Assembly: GCF_003001675.1 (NCBI RefSeq)
Contig: NZ_PVYW01000004.1
Coordinates: forward strand, 1-64,000
Direction: 5' to 3'
Source: Cohnella sp. SGD-V74
GTDB taxonomy: Bacteria > Bacillota > Bacilli > Paenibacillales > Paenibacillaceae
DNA length: 64,000 bases
The notes under the pieces are model-generated. The model was not told the DNA's origin and did no database searches. It was given only the letters and a program-made list of their open reading frames with translations. A program made the position numbers and the translations under genes. Below, piece after piece: positions 44,682 to 56,616 of this stretch. The first letter of the stretch is position 1; every line of letters begins with the position of its first letter.

Positions 44682-44931
44682 CCGGGTTCCCCACGCAATG
44701 ACTGCGCTGCTTGGGAACCAAGGTCAAAAGCTGGGGTTCCCCACGCAATGACTGCGCTGCTTGGGAACCAAGGTCAAGAGCTGGGGTTCCCCACGCAATG
44801 ACTGCGCCGCTTGGGAACCAAGGTCAAGAGCTGGGGTTCCCCACGCAATGACTGCGCCGCTTGGGAACCAAGGTCAAGAGCCGGGGTTCCCCACGCAATG
44901 ACTGCGCTGCTTGGGAACCAAGGTCAAAAGC
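44682..44931 (+). repeat. five tandem 50-bp units, each a hairpin, between gapA and pgk
   Basis: Exactly 5 x 50 bp. Each unit has GGTTCCC ... GGGAACC arms enclosing CGCA-atgac-TGCG and ends aaggtcaa(a/g)agct. Copies differ at a few bases (gctgc versus gccgc, aaaag versus aagag). A degenerate sixth unit (gttctcc...ggagaga, 44641-44680) precedes them. The whole unit is conserved, so this is not a CRISPR array. No reading frame of interest runs through it. Confidence 0.93.
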
Positions 44932-45033
44932 AAATCTTCCCTTCGGGGAACGAGATACAGAAACAAGGCGGGCTCCCTACAGGGGCCTAGCTTTGCGCAA
45001 GGAGATAGACAGCCATCTGAGGAGGTTCGACCC

Positions 45034-46215
45034 TTGAACAAAAAAAGCGTAAGAGACGTAGAGGTTGCAGGGAAGAAAGTGTTCGTGCGCGTTGATTTCA
45101 ACGTGCCGCTGGAAAACGGAGCGATCACGGACGACACGCGCATCCGCGAGACGCTGCCTACGATCAAGCACTTGATCGAGAAGGGCGCGAAAGTCATTCT
45201 GGCGAGCCACCTTGGCCGTCCGAACGGTCAAGTCGTCGACGGCTTGCGCTTGACGCCGGTTGCCGCTCGTCTGTCCGAACTGCTGGGCAAACCGGTCGCC
45301 AAAGCTGACGAAGTCGTCGGAGCATCCGTGCAAGCGAAGGTTGACGAGCTGAAGGACGGAGACGTGCTGCTGCTGGAAAACGTGCGGTTCGAAGCGGGCG
45401 AAGAGAAGAACGACGCAGAGCTGGCGAAGTCGCTGGCCGCGCTGGCCGATCTGTTCGTCAACGACGCTTTCGGAGCGGCTCACCGCGCACACGCGTCGAC
45501 GGAAGGCATCGCACACCACATTCCTGCGGTTTCGGGCTTGCTGATGGAGAAAGAGCTGGACGTCCTGGGCAAAGCGCTGAACAACCCTGAGCGTCCGTTC
45601 ACGGCGATTGTCGGCGGCTCCAAGGTTAAGGACAAAATCGACGTCATCAATAAAATGATCGAGATCGCGGACAATATCCTCATCGGTGGAGGTCTCTCTT
45701 ACACGTTCCTGAAGGCGCAAGGCAATGAGATCGGCTTGTCGCTGTGCGACGATTCCAAGCTGGACCTGACGCTCGAATTCGTCGAGAAAGCGAAGAAGCT
45801 CGGCAAAAACTTCTATCTCCCGGTCGATATCGTTGTATCGGAAGATTTTAAATCGGCCGTCAACATGGATATTGTCGGCATCGACGGTATCCCGGCTAAC
45901 AAGGAAGGCGTCGATATCGGTCCGGAAACGCGTAAAATCTACGCGGAAGTCATCAAAAACTCCAAGCTGGTTCTCTGGAACGGACCGATGGGCGTATTCG
46001 AAGTGGATGATTTCGCGAACGGTACTCGCGAGGTAGCGCAAGCTTGCGCGGACTCGGACGCTTACACCGTCATCGGCGGCGGCGATTCCGCAGCGGCGAC
46101 CGAGAAGTTCCATCTGGCTGACAAAATGAATCACATCTCCACGGGCGGCGGCGCTTCTCTGGAGTTCATGGAAGGCAAGGCGCTTCCGGGCGTCGTAGCT
46201 CTTAACGACAAATAG
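45034..46215 (+). CDS. pgk: phosphoglycerate kinase
   Basis: 393 aa from TTG 45034, with GAGGAGG 8 nt upstream; longer in-frame starts would lie in the repeat spacer. [59 protein letters not shown] and [12 protein letters not shown] are the family landmarks. Makes ATP and 3-phosphoglycerate from 1,3-bisphosphoglycerate. 11 bp before tpiA. Confidence 0.97.
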   Translation: MNKKSVRDVEVAGKKVFVRVDFNVPLENGAITDDTRIRETLPTIKHLIEKGAKVILASHLGRPNGQVVDGLRLTPVAARLSELLGKPVAKADEVVGASVQAKVDELKDGDVLLLENVRFEAGEEKNDAELAKSLAALADLFVNDAFGAAHRAHASTEGIAHHIPAVSGLLMEKELDVLGKALNNPERPFTAIVGGSKVKDKIDVINKMIEIADNILIGGGLSYTFLKAQGNEIGLSLCDDSKLDLTLEFVEKAKKLGKNFYLPVDIVVSEDFKSAVNMDIVGIDGIPANKEGVDIGPETRKIYAEVIKNSKLVLWNGPMGVFEVDDFANGTREVAQACADSDAYTVIGGGDSAAATEKFHLADKMNHISTGGGASLEFMEGKALPGVVALNDK

Positions 46216-46226
46216 AGGTGACAAGG

Positions 46227-46982
46227 ATGAGCAGAACACCGATTATCGCGGGCAACTGGAAAATGTTCAAGACGGCGGGCGAGGCAGCGTCCTTCGTAGC
46301 CGAAGTCAAAGGCAAGGCGGAAGTATCCGGCGTGGAGAGCGTCATTTGCGCTCCGTTCACGGCGCTTCCAACGTTGGTCGAAGCGGTTAAAGGCACGACG
46401 ATCAAAGTCGGCGCGCAAAACCTGCACTTCGAAGACAGCGGCGCTTATACGGGCGAGATCAGCGGCGTTATGCTGAAGGATCTCGGCATCGATTACGTCA
46501 TTATCGGCCACTCCGAGCGTCGTCAGTATTTCGGCGAGACGGACGAGATCGTGAACAAGAAAGCCCATGCGGCATTCCGTCACGGTTTGGTTCCGATCGT
46601 ATGCGTCGGCGAGAAGCTGGAAGAGCGCGAAGCCGGCTCGACGAACGAAGTCGTTCGCGTACAGACAGAAGGCGCGCTGGCCGGCCTGACGGCCGAGCAA
46701 GTCGCGGCGACGGTTATCGCTTACGAGCCGATCTGGGCGATCGGTACGGGCAAGTCGTCCACGTCCGCGGAAGCGAACGAGACGATCTCCTATATCCGCG
46801 GCGTCGTGGCCAAGCAATTCGGCGCGGAAGCGGCGGACAAAGTGCGTATTCAATACGGCGGCAGCGTTAAGCCGAACACGGTAGCCGAGTACCTCGGCCA
46901 ATCCGATATCGACGGCGCGTTGGTCGGCGGCGCAAGCTTGGAGCCGGCTTCCTACGTGGCGTTGGTTGAAGGAGCGAAGTAA
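46227..46982 (+). CDS. tpiA: triosephosphate isomerase
   Basis: 251 aa from ATG 46227 (GAGGTG 7 nt upstream). Starts [20 protein letters not shown]; catalytic His in [14 protein letters not shown] and Glu in [15 protein letters not shown]; loop [14 protein letters not shown]. Interconverts DHAP and GAP. Its stop is 1 bp before the gpmI ATG. Confidence 0.98.
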   Translation: MSRTPIIAGNWKMFKTAGEAASFVAEVKGKAEVSGVESVICAPFTALPTLVEAVKGTTIKVGAQNLHFEDSGAYTGEISGVMLKDLGIDYVIIGHSERRQYFGETDEIVNKKAHAAFRHGLVPIVCVGEKLEEREAGSTNEVVRVQTEGALAGLTAEQVAATVIAYEPIWAIGTGKSSTSAEANETISYIRGVVAKQFGAEAADKVRIQYGGSVKPNTVAEYLGQSDIDGALVGGASLEPASYVALVEGAK

Positions 46983-46983
46983 G

Positions 46984-48519
46984 ATGACAGCTCCCAAACC
47001 GGTTGCGTTAATTATTTTGGACGGCTTCGGAATTCGCGAAGAGAAGCATGGCAACGCCGTGGCTCAAGCGAACAAACCGAATTTCGACAAGTATTGGAGC
47101 ACTTTCCCGCATACGACCTTAACGGCGAGCGGGGAAGCGGTCGGCTTGCCGGAGGGTCAGATGGGCAACTCCGAAGTCGGCCACCTGAACATCGGCGCGG
47201 GCCGCATCGTCTATCAGGACTTGACTCGAATCTCCAAGTCGATTCGCGATCAGGACTTCTTCGACAACTCGACGCTGGTCGGAGCGGTGCGTCACGCGAA
47301 GGAGAACAGCAAGAAGCTGCATCTGTACGGCTTGCTGTCCGACGGCGGCGTTCACAGCCATATCGATCACCTGTTCGCGCTGCTTGAGCTGGCGAAGCGG
47401 GAAGGTCTGGAGGAAGTGTATATTCACGGCTTCCTGGACGGCCGCGATGTCGCTCCCGACAGTGCAGTCGGTTATTTGACCCAATTGCAAAGCAAAATCG
47501 AAGAGTTCGGAATCGGCCGCATTGCTACGCTGCAAGGACGCTACTACGCGATGGACCGCGATAAGCGGTGGGAACGGGTAGAGAAGTCCTATCGCGCGAT
47601 GGTTTACGGCGAAGGCCCTGCGGCGATTGATCCGATCGCGGCGGTCAAAGCTTCTTACGAGCAAGGCGTGTACGACGAGTTTTTCGTGCCGACGGTCATC
47701 GTCGGAGCGGACGGCAAGCCGAATGCGCTCGTCGAATCCGAAGATTCGGTCATTTTCTTCAACTTCCGTCCCGATCGCGCGATTCAGCTGTCCAACGTGT
47801 TCACGAACGAGGATTTTCGCGGTTTTGACCGCGGTCCGGGCTTCCCGAAGAACCTGTATTTCGTGTGCATGACGCTGTTCGCGGAAACCGTCGGGGGCTT
47901 GGTTGCGTATAAGCCTAAAGAGTTGGATAATACATTGGGTGAAGTGCTCGTGCAGCACGGGAAAAAACAGCTCAGAATCGCCGAGACGGAGAAGTATCCG
48001 CACGTTACCTTCTTTTTCAGCGGCGGACGCGATCACGTTCTGGAGGGCGAAACCCGGATTCTCATCAATTCGCCGAAGGTCGCCACTTACGACCTGCAGC
48101 CGGAGATGAGCATCTACGAGGTGACGGAGACGCTGGAGAAGGAGATCGCCGCGGATAACCACGACGCGATCATTCTGAACTTCGCGAACCCGGACATGGT
48201 CGGTCACTCCGGCATGCTGGAGCCGACGATCAAAGCGGTGGAAGCGACCGACGAATGCCTCGGCAGAGTCGTCGACGCGGTCACGGCCAAAGGCGGCGTC
48301 TGCGTCATCATCGCCGACCACGGCAACGCGGATATGGTGCTGGACGACAACGACCGGCCTTTTACGGCGCATACGACGAACATCGTTCCTTGCATCGTCA
48401 CTCAAGCCGGCCTCTCGCTTCGCGAAGGCGGCATTCTGGCTGACGTCGCTCCGACGCTGCTGACGCTGCTGCAATTGCCGCAGCCGGAGCAGATGACGGG
48501 CAACACCTTGATTGTCTAA
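46984..48519 (+). CDS. gpmI: cofactor-independent phosphoglycerate mutase
   Basis: 511 aa, ATG 46984 (GGAGCG upstream, inside tpiA). Manganese enzyme of the alkaline phosphatase superfamily: [13 protein letters not shown], phosphoserine site [62 protein letters not shown]. Interconverts 3- and 2-phosphoglycerate. Normal length. The manganese and pH dependence of this family links it to sporulation in Bacillus. Confidence 0.98.
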   Translation: MTAPKPVALIILDGFGIREEKHGNAVAQANKPNFDKYWSTFPHTTLTASGEAVGLPEGQMGNSEVGHLNIGAGRIVYQDLTRISKSIRDQDFFDNSTLVGAVRHAKENSKKLHLYGLLSDGGVHSHIDHLFALLELAKREGLEEVYIHGFLDGRDVAPDSAVGYLTQLQSKIEEFGIGRIATLQGRYYAMDRDKRWERVEKSYRAMVYGEGPAAIDPIAAVKASYEQGVYDEFFVPTVIVGADGKPNALVESEDSVIFFNFRPDRAIQLSNVFTNEDFRGFDRGPGFPKNLYFVCMTLFAETVGGLVAYKPKELDNTLGEVLVQHGKKQLRIAETEKYPHVTFFFSGGRDHVLEGETRILINSPKVATYDLQPEMSIYEVTETLEKEIAADNHDAIILNFANPDMVGHSGMLEPTIKAVEATDECLGRVVDAVTAKGGVCVIIADHGNADMVLDDNDRPFTAHTTNIVPCIVTQAGLSLREGGILADVAPTLLTLLQLPQPEQMTGNTLIV

Positions 48520-48528
48520 CCGTATTAA

Positions 48529-49851
<1,323 letters not shown>

Positions 49852-49892
49852 GTTAAATAGCGACATCTTAGCCAGACATCATGAACGACAAG

Positions 49893-49936
49893 AAGGACGA
49901 ACCCTTGCGCATAGACGCGGTTCGTCCTTTTTATTT
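49893..49936 (+). terminator. terminator of the glycolytic operon
   Basis: aaggacgaacc (49893-49903) / ggttcgtcctt (49919-49929), inner gcg/cgc, then ttttattt. Confidence 0.92.
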
Positions 49937-49973
49937 AGTGGAGGATCACCAGGTGCGAGTAGAGCCAAGTTCA

Positions 49974-49982
49974 TGTTATAAT
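49974..49982 (+). promoter_or_regulatory. extended -10 promoter of the small gene at 50057
   Basis: TGT-TATAAT about 75 nt before the GTG start; no good -35. Confidence 0.5.
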
Positions 49983-50056
49983 AAAGACAAATTTTGCATA
50001 CACTGGTTAACTAAAACGGAAGCGCTGAGCCCGCAAACGTGGAGGTGAACCAGTCT

Positions 50057-50263
50057 GTGAGCGATAGGGAGGAATTCCCCGTGACCACCGCTTCCGCCAA
50101 GAAGGTTGTCGCATGCGTGGTTCGTCTTCGGAAGTTGAATCCCGCAGTGCGTAAGCAAGTCACTACGCTTCCCGCGAAGAACGGTAAAATTGTTCTGGAT
50201 CGTAAAAATCCTGTGCACGCCGCTTGGATGCACGAGGAAGAAGGCGAAGAGGACCTGTATTAA
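50057..50263 (+). CDS. small basic protein of unknown function
   Basis: 68 aa from GTG 50057, with a strong GGAGGTGA 8 nt upstream. A second GTG (50081) after GGGAGGA would give 60 aa. Sequence: acidic start, basic middle (KKVVACVVRLRKLNPAVRKQ), GKIVLDRKNPVHAAWMHEEE, acidic end. One Cys, no membrane span, no recognised family. Own promoter and terminator and a strong ribosome site argue that it is real. In many Bacillota secG follows eno, but this protein has no SecG-like hydrophobic spans. Confidence 0.65.
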   Translation: MSDREEFPVTTASAKKVVACVVRLRKLNPAVRKQVTTLPAKNGKIVLDRKNPVHAAWMHEEEGEEDLY

Positions 50264-50296
50264 GCGATGTCTGTTCAGCCTGGTGAAGCGTACAAA

Positions 50297-50319
50297 GGCC
50301 CTGATGAAGGGTCTTTTTT
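50297..50319 (+). terminator. terminator of the small gene
   Basis: ggccct-gatga-agggtc (one G-U) followed by six T. Confidence 0.8.
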
Positions 50320-50360
50320 GTATTCAGGGAACATCGAGGGCAGTGCCCGATTAATACTGA

Positions 50361-50419
50361 AAGGCCCGAACGATCCGCAGCGAGAGTATCGCTTAGCGGA
50401 TCGACTGGACCTCGGGCTT
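50361..50419 (-). terminator. hairpin at the 3' end of the GH13 gene
   Basis: Outer aagg-cccga / tcgggctt with one bulge, inner cgatccgc (50371-50378) / gcggatcg (50396-50403). The minus-strand tail (ctttcagtatt) is only partly T-rich. Confidence 0.6.
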
Positions 50420-50467
50420 GAAGGAGAAAGATGATTCGACGTTTCAGGAGTTGGTTTGACGGTTCGG

Positions 50468-52243
<1,776 letters not shown>

Positions 52244-52252
52244 TTAGAGATG

Positions 52253-52294
52253 AAAAAAAGGCACAGCCTCGTCGTGCACGGACGAGGTTGTACC
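52253..52294 (-). promoter_or_regulatory. terminator-like hairpin in the GH13 leader (attenuator candidate)
   Basis: acagcctcgtc (52263-52273) / gacgaggttgt (52281-52291) with flanking GG/CC pairs; A run 52253-52259 gives seven U on the minus strand. It lies 34 nt before the GH13 ATG with no minus-strand gene upstream to terminate. Confidence 0.65.
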
Positions 52295-52380
52295 TGGTGG
52301 TAACAGCGCCTTTAAGTTGCTTTTGCGATGTTTGCGATATTGGGATAGCGGAATACGGCCGATTCGATGGTTTTCGTAGG

Positions 52381-52394
52381 TGCAATCGTTTGCC
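52381..52394. promoter_or_regulatory. cre-like site on the GH13 side
   Basis: TGCAATCGTTTGCC, close to the catabolite-responsive element TGNAANCGNWNNCA with a mismatch at the last base; its complement is an equally good match. Near the expected GH13 leader/promoter. Confidence 0.45.
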
Positions 52395-52556
52395 CTTGCC
52401 GAAAAGCCACGCCCTATCCTTGCTGTTCATGTTATCCCAGATCAGCGAATCTGTAAATAGGGCGCAATACGAACGATTTCGCAGTAATTAACAGATTTTG
52501 TGGGAATAATTGCGATTTTTCGGCCTGAAACAGTGAATATGAGCTGAAAATGGAAT

Positions 52557-52586
52557 TTGCTAACTAAATCGTCCATCGTTTATGAT
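52557..52586 (+). promoter_or_regulatory. promoter of the maltodextrin-type transporter operon
   Basis: TTGCTA (52557-52562), 18 bp, TATGAT (52581-52586). Predicts a start near 52593 and a leader of about 220 nt. Confidence 0.6.
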
Positions 52587-52593
52587 GAGTTTG

Positions 52594-52607
52594 TGCAATC
52601 GTTTTCA
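52594..52607. promoter_or_regulatory. cre site (CcpA operator) at the transcription start
   Basis: TGCAATCGTTTTCA matches TGNAANCGNWNNCA fully. It overlaps the expected start site, where bound CcpA-HPr(Ser-P) would repress. Confidence 0.7.
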
Positions 52608-52658
52608 CGGAAGATCGAAAGAGAGTTTCTTCGACATTCTGAAGGCACTGCTACCCTA

Positions 52659-52707
52659 GGGGTACATCCTCGCGAGTTAATCACTTGGCGAGGGTGTGCC
52701 CCTTTTT
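52659..52707 (+). promoter_or_regulatory. terminator in the leader of the maltodextrin operon (attenuator candidate)
   Basis: ggggtacatcctcgc (52659-52673) / gcgagggtgtgcccc (52688-52702), two G-U pairs, then five T. It precedes the first gene by about 105 nt. An alternative pairing taccc-ta-ggggta (52652-52664) would use the terminator's 5' arm. Confidence 0.75.
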
Positions 52708-52813
52708 GCGGTTTCCGGAAGGCGTTGAAGACGATGGCACGAGGCGGCACGTCGGACAAATCGGCAAGGCAATCAGAAAAGGGGAAGCACTTAAAAACGG
52801 GAGGATGGGTAAC

Positions 52814-54133
52814 ATGAAGCTCAAAAAATGGAGCATCGGATTGCTCTGCGCGCTGCTGATTGCGGCATTGACAGCTTGCGGAGGAGGGGACGGCAACGGA
52901 AGTAACGGGAGCGCGGCGCCTTCTTCAAGCACAAGTCCTTCGATTGCGTCGGAAGGCGCCGCTCCGTCCGAAGACGGCGAAGAGGAGGCATTGAAGCCGG
53001 AAGCGGGCGCCAAGCTGAAAGTATGGGAATCGAAGGAACAAATGCCGTACATGCAAGAGCTGGCGGCGGCCTTCGAGAGAGAATACGGCGTACCCGTGAC
53101 GCTGGAGGAAGTCGCCGGAGGAGACCAGGGCGGACGGCTGGCGACGGACGGCCCTTCTAAGCTGGCGGGCGACGTCTTGACGCTGCCGCACGACCAGATC
53201 GCCCAGGCGGTCAAAGCGGGCCTGCTTCTTCCCAACGACGTGTTCGAGGAAGAGACTCGCGCTACGATGGCGGAAGCGGCGGTTAAGGCTTCAACCTACG
53301 AAGGAGTGCTGTACGGCTATCCGAAATCGGTGGAGACGTACGCGCTGTTCTACAACAAAGATCTGTTCCCTGAACCGCCCAAAACGTGGGACGAAGTCGT
53401 GAAGTTCGCGGAGACATTCACGAATTCGAAGGAGAACAAGTACGCCGTCATGTGGGAATTCGTCGGCTATTATTCCTATCCGTTCGTCGGCAGCTTCGGC
53501 GGTTACTTCTTCGGCCAGGACAATACCGATCCGAACGACATCGGACTGAACAGCCCGGGGGCGGTAGAAGGCTTCGAGTTCTTGAGATCGCTTAAGCCGA
53601 TTCTGCCGATGAACGCGGCGGACGTCACCTACGACGTCAAAACGCAGCTGTTCGCGGACGGCAAGCTGGCTCTGAACATCGACGGTCCATGGTCGGTTGC
53701 CGCTTTCAAGGACAAGGTCAATTTCGGCGTTGCGCCGATTCCGGCTGTACCGGGTGGCAAACCGTCCACCTCGTTCTCCGGGGTCAAGTCCTACTACGTT
53801 AACTCTTACACGCCGTATCCGATCGCGGCCCGCCTGTTCGCGAACTTCGCGGCGAGCAAGGAAAACCAGTTGAGAAACTACGAGATGACGGGAGCCATTC
53901 CGGCGAACAAGGAAGCCGGGGAAGATCCGAAGATCAAGGACGATCCGTACGTCAGCGGTTTCTTCCAACAGTTCGAGAACTCGACTCCGATGCCGGGCAT
54001 CTCCGCAATCAACGCGCTGTGGGATCCGCTTAAGGCGGCGTTCACGACGGTGTGGGACGATCCGAAGGCCGACGTCAAGGCGACGCTGGACGCCATGGTC
54101 ACGACGGTACAAACGGCCATCTCTTCCCAATAG
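52814..54133 (+). CDS. maltose/maltodextrin-type solute-binding lipoprotein
   Basis: 439 aa from ATG 52814 (GGGAGGA 8 nt upstream). Signal peptide with lipobox LTAC, Ser/Gly-rich linker, then a MalE/MdxE-like fold: LKVWESKEQMPYMQELAAAFEREYGVPVTLEEV, DVLTLPHDQIAQAVKAGLLLP, YGYPKSVETYALFYNKDLFPEPPKTWDEV, GPWSVAAFKDKVNFGVAPIPAVPGGKPSTSFSG. These are hallmarks of maltodextrin binders. First gene of an importer operon lacking an ATPase. Confidence 0.9.
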   Translation: MKLKKWSIGLLCALLIAALTACGGGDGNGSNGSAAPSSSTSPSIASEGAAPSEDGEEEALKPEAGAKLKVWESKEQMPYMQELAAAFEREYGVPVTLEEVAGGDQGGRLATDGPSKLAGDVLTLPHDQIAQAVKAGLLLPNDVFEEETRATMAEAAVKASTYEGVLYGYPKSVETYALFYNKDLFPEPPKTWDEVVKFAETFTNSKENKYAVMWEFVGYYSYPFVGSFGGYFFGQDNTDPNDIGLNSPGAVEGFEFLRSLKPILPMNAADVTYDVKTQLFADGKLALNIDGPWSVAAFKDKVNFGVAPIPAVPGGKPSTSFSGVKSYYVNSYTPYPIAARLFANFAASKENQLRNYEMTGAIPANKEAGEDPKIKDDPYVSGFFQQFENSTPMPGISAINALWDPLKAAFTTVWDDPKADVKATLDAMVTTVQTAISSQ

Positions 54134-54153
54134 ACAGAAGGTCCGCCAAGCGC

Positions 54154-54275
54154 GGGGCTGTTTCATAAGTTGAGACGTACAAGATTAACGATGAAAAAAG
54201 AAGGAGATAGATGCTCGTACCCTGCATCCATCGATAATCGTTCGGTACAACTCTTGTTACTTATGAGACGGCTCT
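54154..54275. mobile_element. MITE-like imperfect palindrome between the binding-protein and permease genes
   Basis: gctgtttcataagt (54157-54170) pairs with acttatgagacggc (54259-54272), two G-U, and pairing continues inward in patches (gtac, aacgat). The ends (gggctgtttcataagttgag) resemble terminal repeats of IS1182-like elements. About 122 bp, no transposase, no clear target duplication. A-rich centre. It starts 21 nt after the upstream stop. Confidence 0.55.
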
Positions 54276-54304
54276 GTCCGAGGCGAGAAAGAGAGGAATC
54301 TCGC

Positions 54305-55615
54305 ATGCGCAAACCAACCGCGGGCGCCTTGCTGTCCGCGCTCTTCATGGGCCTGGGCCAGCTCTATCACGGTCAGTGGATGAAAGGGATATTATTTCTG
54401 GCCGTCGGAATCGGTTTCCTGGGAGGAGCCGCGGCGCTCGATCTGCCGGACTATTTGCGGGGGCTGTGGACGCTCGGCGACCAGCCCAGCGGCTTGGTCA
54501 AAGTCGGCAAGCTGACGCAGATGGTGGAGGGAGACCACTCCATCTTTTTACTGATCAAAGGCTTGATGGCGCTGCTTGCCGTGCTTCTGGCCGCCGCGCT
54601 GTACGCGGCCTGCATTCGGGACGCGTACAAGACGGGACTTCAGCGGGAGGAAGGGCGGAAGGTCCGTTCGTTCGGCCAGACGTTGAGAGCGATTAATCAA
54701 AGAAATTTCGCTTACGTCGTTCTGTTGCTTCCCGCCGTATTCATTTTATTTCTCACGGTGCTCCCTCTCGTGTTCTCCATTCTTCTCGCCTTTACGAATT
54801 ACGCGGATCCGAATCTGCCGCCGGCGAACCTTGTCGATTGGGTCGGCTTCGCGAATTTCGTCAAGCTCGTGAGCTTGAAGGTATGGAGCGACACGTTTTT
54901 CGGCGTGCTGCTATGGACGGTCGTCTGGGCGGCGATCGCCACCGTCACGACGTACGTCGGCGGAATTCTGGTGGCGGTGCTCATCCATCAGCCGCGCATC
55001 CGCTTCAAGGCGTTCTGGCGCACGGTCATGATCGTTCCGTTCGCGATTCCGAGCTTGATCTCCTTGCTTGTTATGCGCAACATGTTCAACAACAAGTTCG
55101 GGCCGATCAACGACATGCTGCGCATGATCGGAATCGAAGGCGTGCCGTGGCTGACGAACCCGATGTGGGCCAAGGCGACGCTCATGATCGTCAACATGTG
55201 GATCGGCATTCCGATTACGATGATTCTCGCATTCGGAATTTTGACGACGATTCCCCGGGATCTCTACGAAGCCGCAGAGGTCGACGGAGCGGGCTCGTAT
55301 CAGAAATTCCGCCGCATAACGCTGCCTATGATGCTGTTCGCGACCGCTCCGGTGCTGATCATGCAATTCGCCGGCAACATCAACAATTTTAACGTCATCT
55401 ATCTGATGACCGACGGCGGGCCGGTAAATACCCATTACCAATACGCGGGTCACACCGATCTGCTCGTCACTTGGCTGTATAAGCTCGCGCTGGATCAGGC
55501 GCAGTACAGCTTCGCGTCGGTCATCGGCATCGTCATTTTCCTGATGATCGCCTCCCTGTCCATCTGGAGCTATCGCCGCACCCGATCCTACAAAGAGGAG
55601 GACATGATCGTATGA
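54305..55615 (+). CDS. maltodextrin ABC transporter permease (MdxF/MalF-like)
   Basis: 436 aa from ATG 54305 (GAGAGGA upstream; an in-frame GTG/TTG further up would lie in the palindrome). Long N-terminal part with a TM2-like opening (GALLSALFMGLGQLYHGQWMKGILFLAVGIGFLGG) as in Bacillota MdxF, then MalF-type core with NFAYVVLLLPAVFILFLTVLPLVFSILLAFTNY and EAA loop YEAAEVDGAGSYQKFRRITLP. Eight or so spans. Overlaps the next gene by 4 bp. Confidence 0.93.
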   Translation: MRKPTAGALLSALFMGLGQLYHGQWMKGILFLAVGIGFLGGAAALDLPDYLRGLWTLGDQPSGLVKVGKLTQMVEGDHSIFLLIKGLMALLAVLLAAALYAACIRDAYKTGLQREEGRKVRSFGQTLRAINQRNFAYVVLLLPAVFILFLTVLPLVFSILLAFTNYADPNLPPANLVDWVGFANFVKLVSLKVWSDTFFGVLLWTVVWAAIATVTTYVGGILVAVLIHQPRIRFKAFWRTVMIVPFAIPSLISLLVMRNMFNNKFGPINDMLRMIGIEGVPWLTNPMWAKATLMIVNMWIGIPITMILAFGILTTIPRDLYEAAEVDGAGSYQKFRRITLPMMLFATAPVLIMQFAGNINNFNVIYLMTDGGPVNTHYQYAGHTDLLVTWLYKLALDQAQYSFASVIGIVIFLMIASLSIWSYRRTRSYKEEDMIV

Positions 55616-56445
55616 ACGGCTCCAACGCCCGCTTGAAGCTCGGTCTCAGCTACGCCATTCTGATCGTGCTGACGATCGTCAGCCTGTATCCCGCGCTGTG
55701 GATCGTTCTGTCCTCCTTGAAGGAAGGGAACAGCCTGTACAGCGAGACGCTTATTCCGAGAAGCTTTACTTTCGAGCATTACCGAGAGCTCTTTCGCTCG
55801 ACCAAATATCCGATCTGGTTCATGAACACGTTGAAGATCGCGACGCTGTCGACGGTGCTGGGGACGTTCCTGCTGCTGCTGACCTCGTACGCGGTGTCCC
55901 GGTTCCGGTTCGCCGGCCGGCGCTTCTCGCTCAACGCGCTGCTCGTGCTGCAGATGTTCCCGGGCTTCATGGCGATGATCGCGGTGTACGTGGTGCTGAA
56001 TACGGTGGGCTTGCTCAATTCCCATCTGGCCCTCGTGCTCGTCTACAGCTCAGGCGCGATCGTGACCAATGTGTTCGTGGCCAAGGGCTTTTTCGATACG
56101 GTGCCCGGAAGTCTGGAGGAAGCCGCGCGGATCGACGGGGCGAGTCACCTGACCGTCTTCTTCCGAATCATGGTTCCGCTGGCCAAGCCGATGCTCACTT
56201 ACGCCAGTCTGATGATCTTCAACGGCTGCTTCGTCGACTTCATTTTCGCCGATCTGGTGCTTCGCTCCGAGGACCAACGGACGTTGGCCGTCGGGCTGTA
56301 TAAGATGGTCAATCAACGCAATTCCACGGAGTTTACGCTGTTCGCCTCGGGGGCGGTGCTGGTCGCGCTGCCGGTGATGACGCTGTTCCTCGTGCTGCAG
56401 CGCAACCTGGTCGACGGCTTGACGGCCGGGGCGAGCAAAGGCTAG
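55612..56445 (+). CDS. maltodextrin ABC transporter permease (MdxG/MalG-like)
   Basis: 277 aa, ATG 55612 overlapping the mdxF-like stop. Six spans from LGLSYAILIVLTIVSLYPALWIVLSSL; EAA loop EEAARIDGASHLTVFFRIMVPLAKPM. Partner of the previous permease. With no ATPase in the operon, MsmX (14105) is the expected energy source. Confidence 0.94.
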   Translation: MNGSNARLKLGLSYAILIVLTIVSLYPALWIVLSSLKEGNSLYSETLIPRSFTFEHYRELFRSTKYPIWFMNTLKIATLSTVLGTFLLLLTSYAVSRFRFAGRRFSLNALLVLQMFPGFMAMIAVYVVLNTVGLLNSHLALVLVYSSGAIVTNVFVAKGFFDTVPGSLEEAARIDGASHLTVFFRIMVPLAKPMLTYASLMIFNGCFVDFIFADLVLRSEDQRTLAVGLYKMVNQRNSTEFTLFASGAVLVALPVMTLFLVLQRNLVDGLTAGASKG

Positions 56446-56489
56446 ATGAGCAAATCCTGGACGAGCAAAGGTAGATGAGCAATAGCTGG
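56432..56489 (+). repeat. short tandem duplication at the end of the mdxG-like gene
   Basis: gagcaaagg(c)tagatgagcaa...tgg occurs twice in a row (about 29 bp each), the first copy including the stop codon and the second just after it. Looks like a slippage duplication. Confidence 0.6.
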
Positions 56490-56529
56490 TGAGCAGAGAG
56501 GCAACAAGGGCAGAAGAGGCATTATGCGT

Positions 56530-56586
56530 AAAAAACGGTCCCCGGCCGGCTTCCGCTGTCGCGGAATGCAGGGCTGAGGACCGTTT
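56530..56586. terminator. bidirectional terminator between transporter operon and osmC
   Basis: aaacggtcc (56533-56541) / ggaccgttt (56578-56586); strong A run on the left serves the minus-strand osmC gene. Confidence 0.8.
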
Positions 56587-56616
56587 CGGCGCTTGGGAGA
56601 TGCGGCGGAGTTCTTG

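Noticed and set aside
44682..44931. Evenly spaced repeats resembling a CRISPR array
   Set aside because: The full 50-bp period is conserved with no variable spacers, and no cas genes are near.
52291..52315. String tggtggtaacagcg resembling a T-box core on the plus strand
   Set aside because: No specifier stem or following terminator in the right direction, and it lies opposite the GH13 leader.
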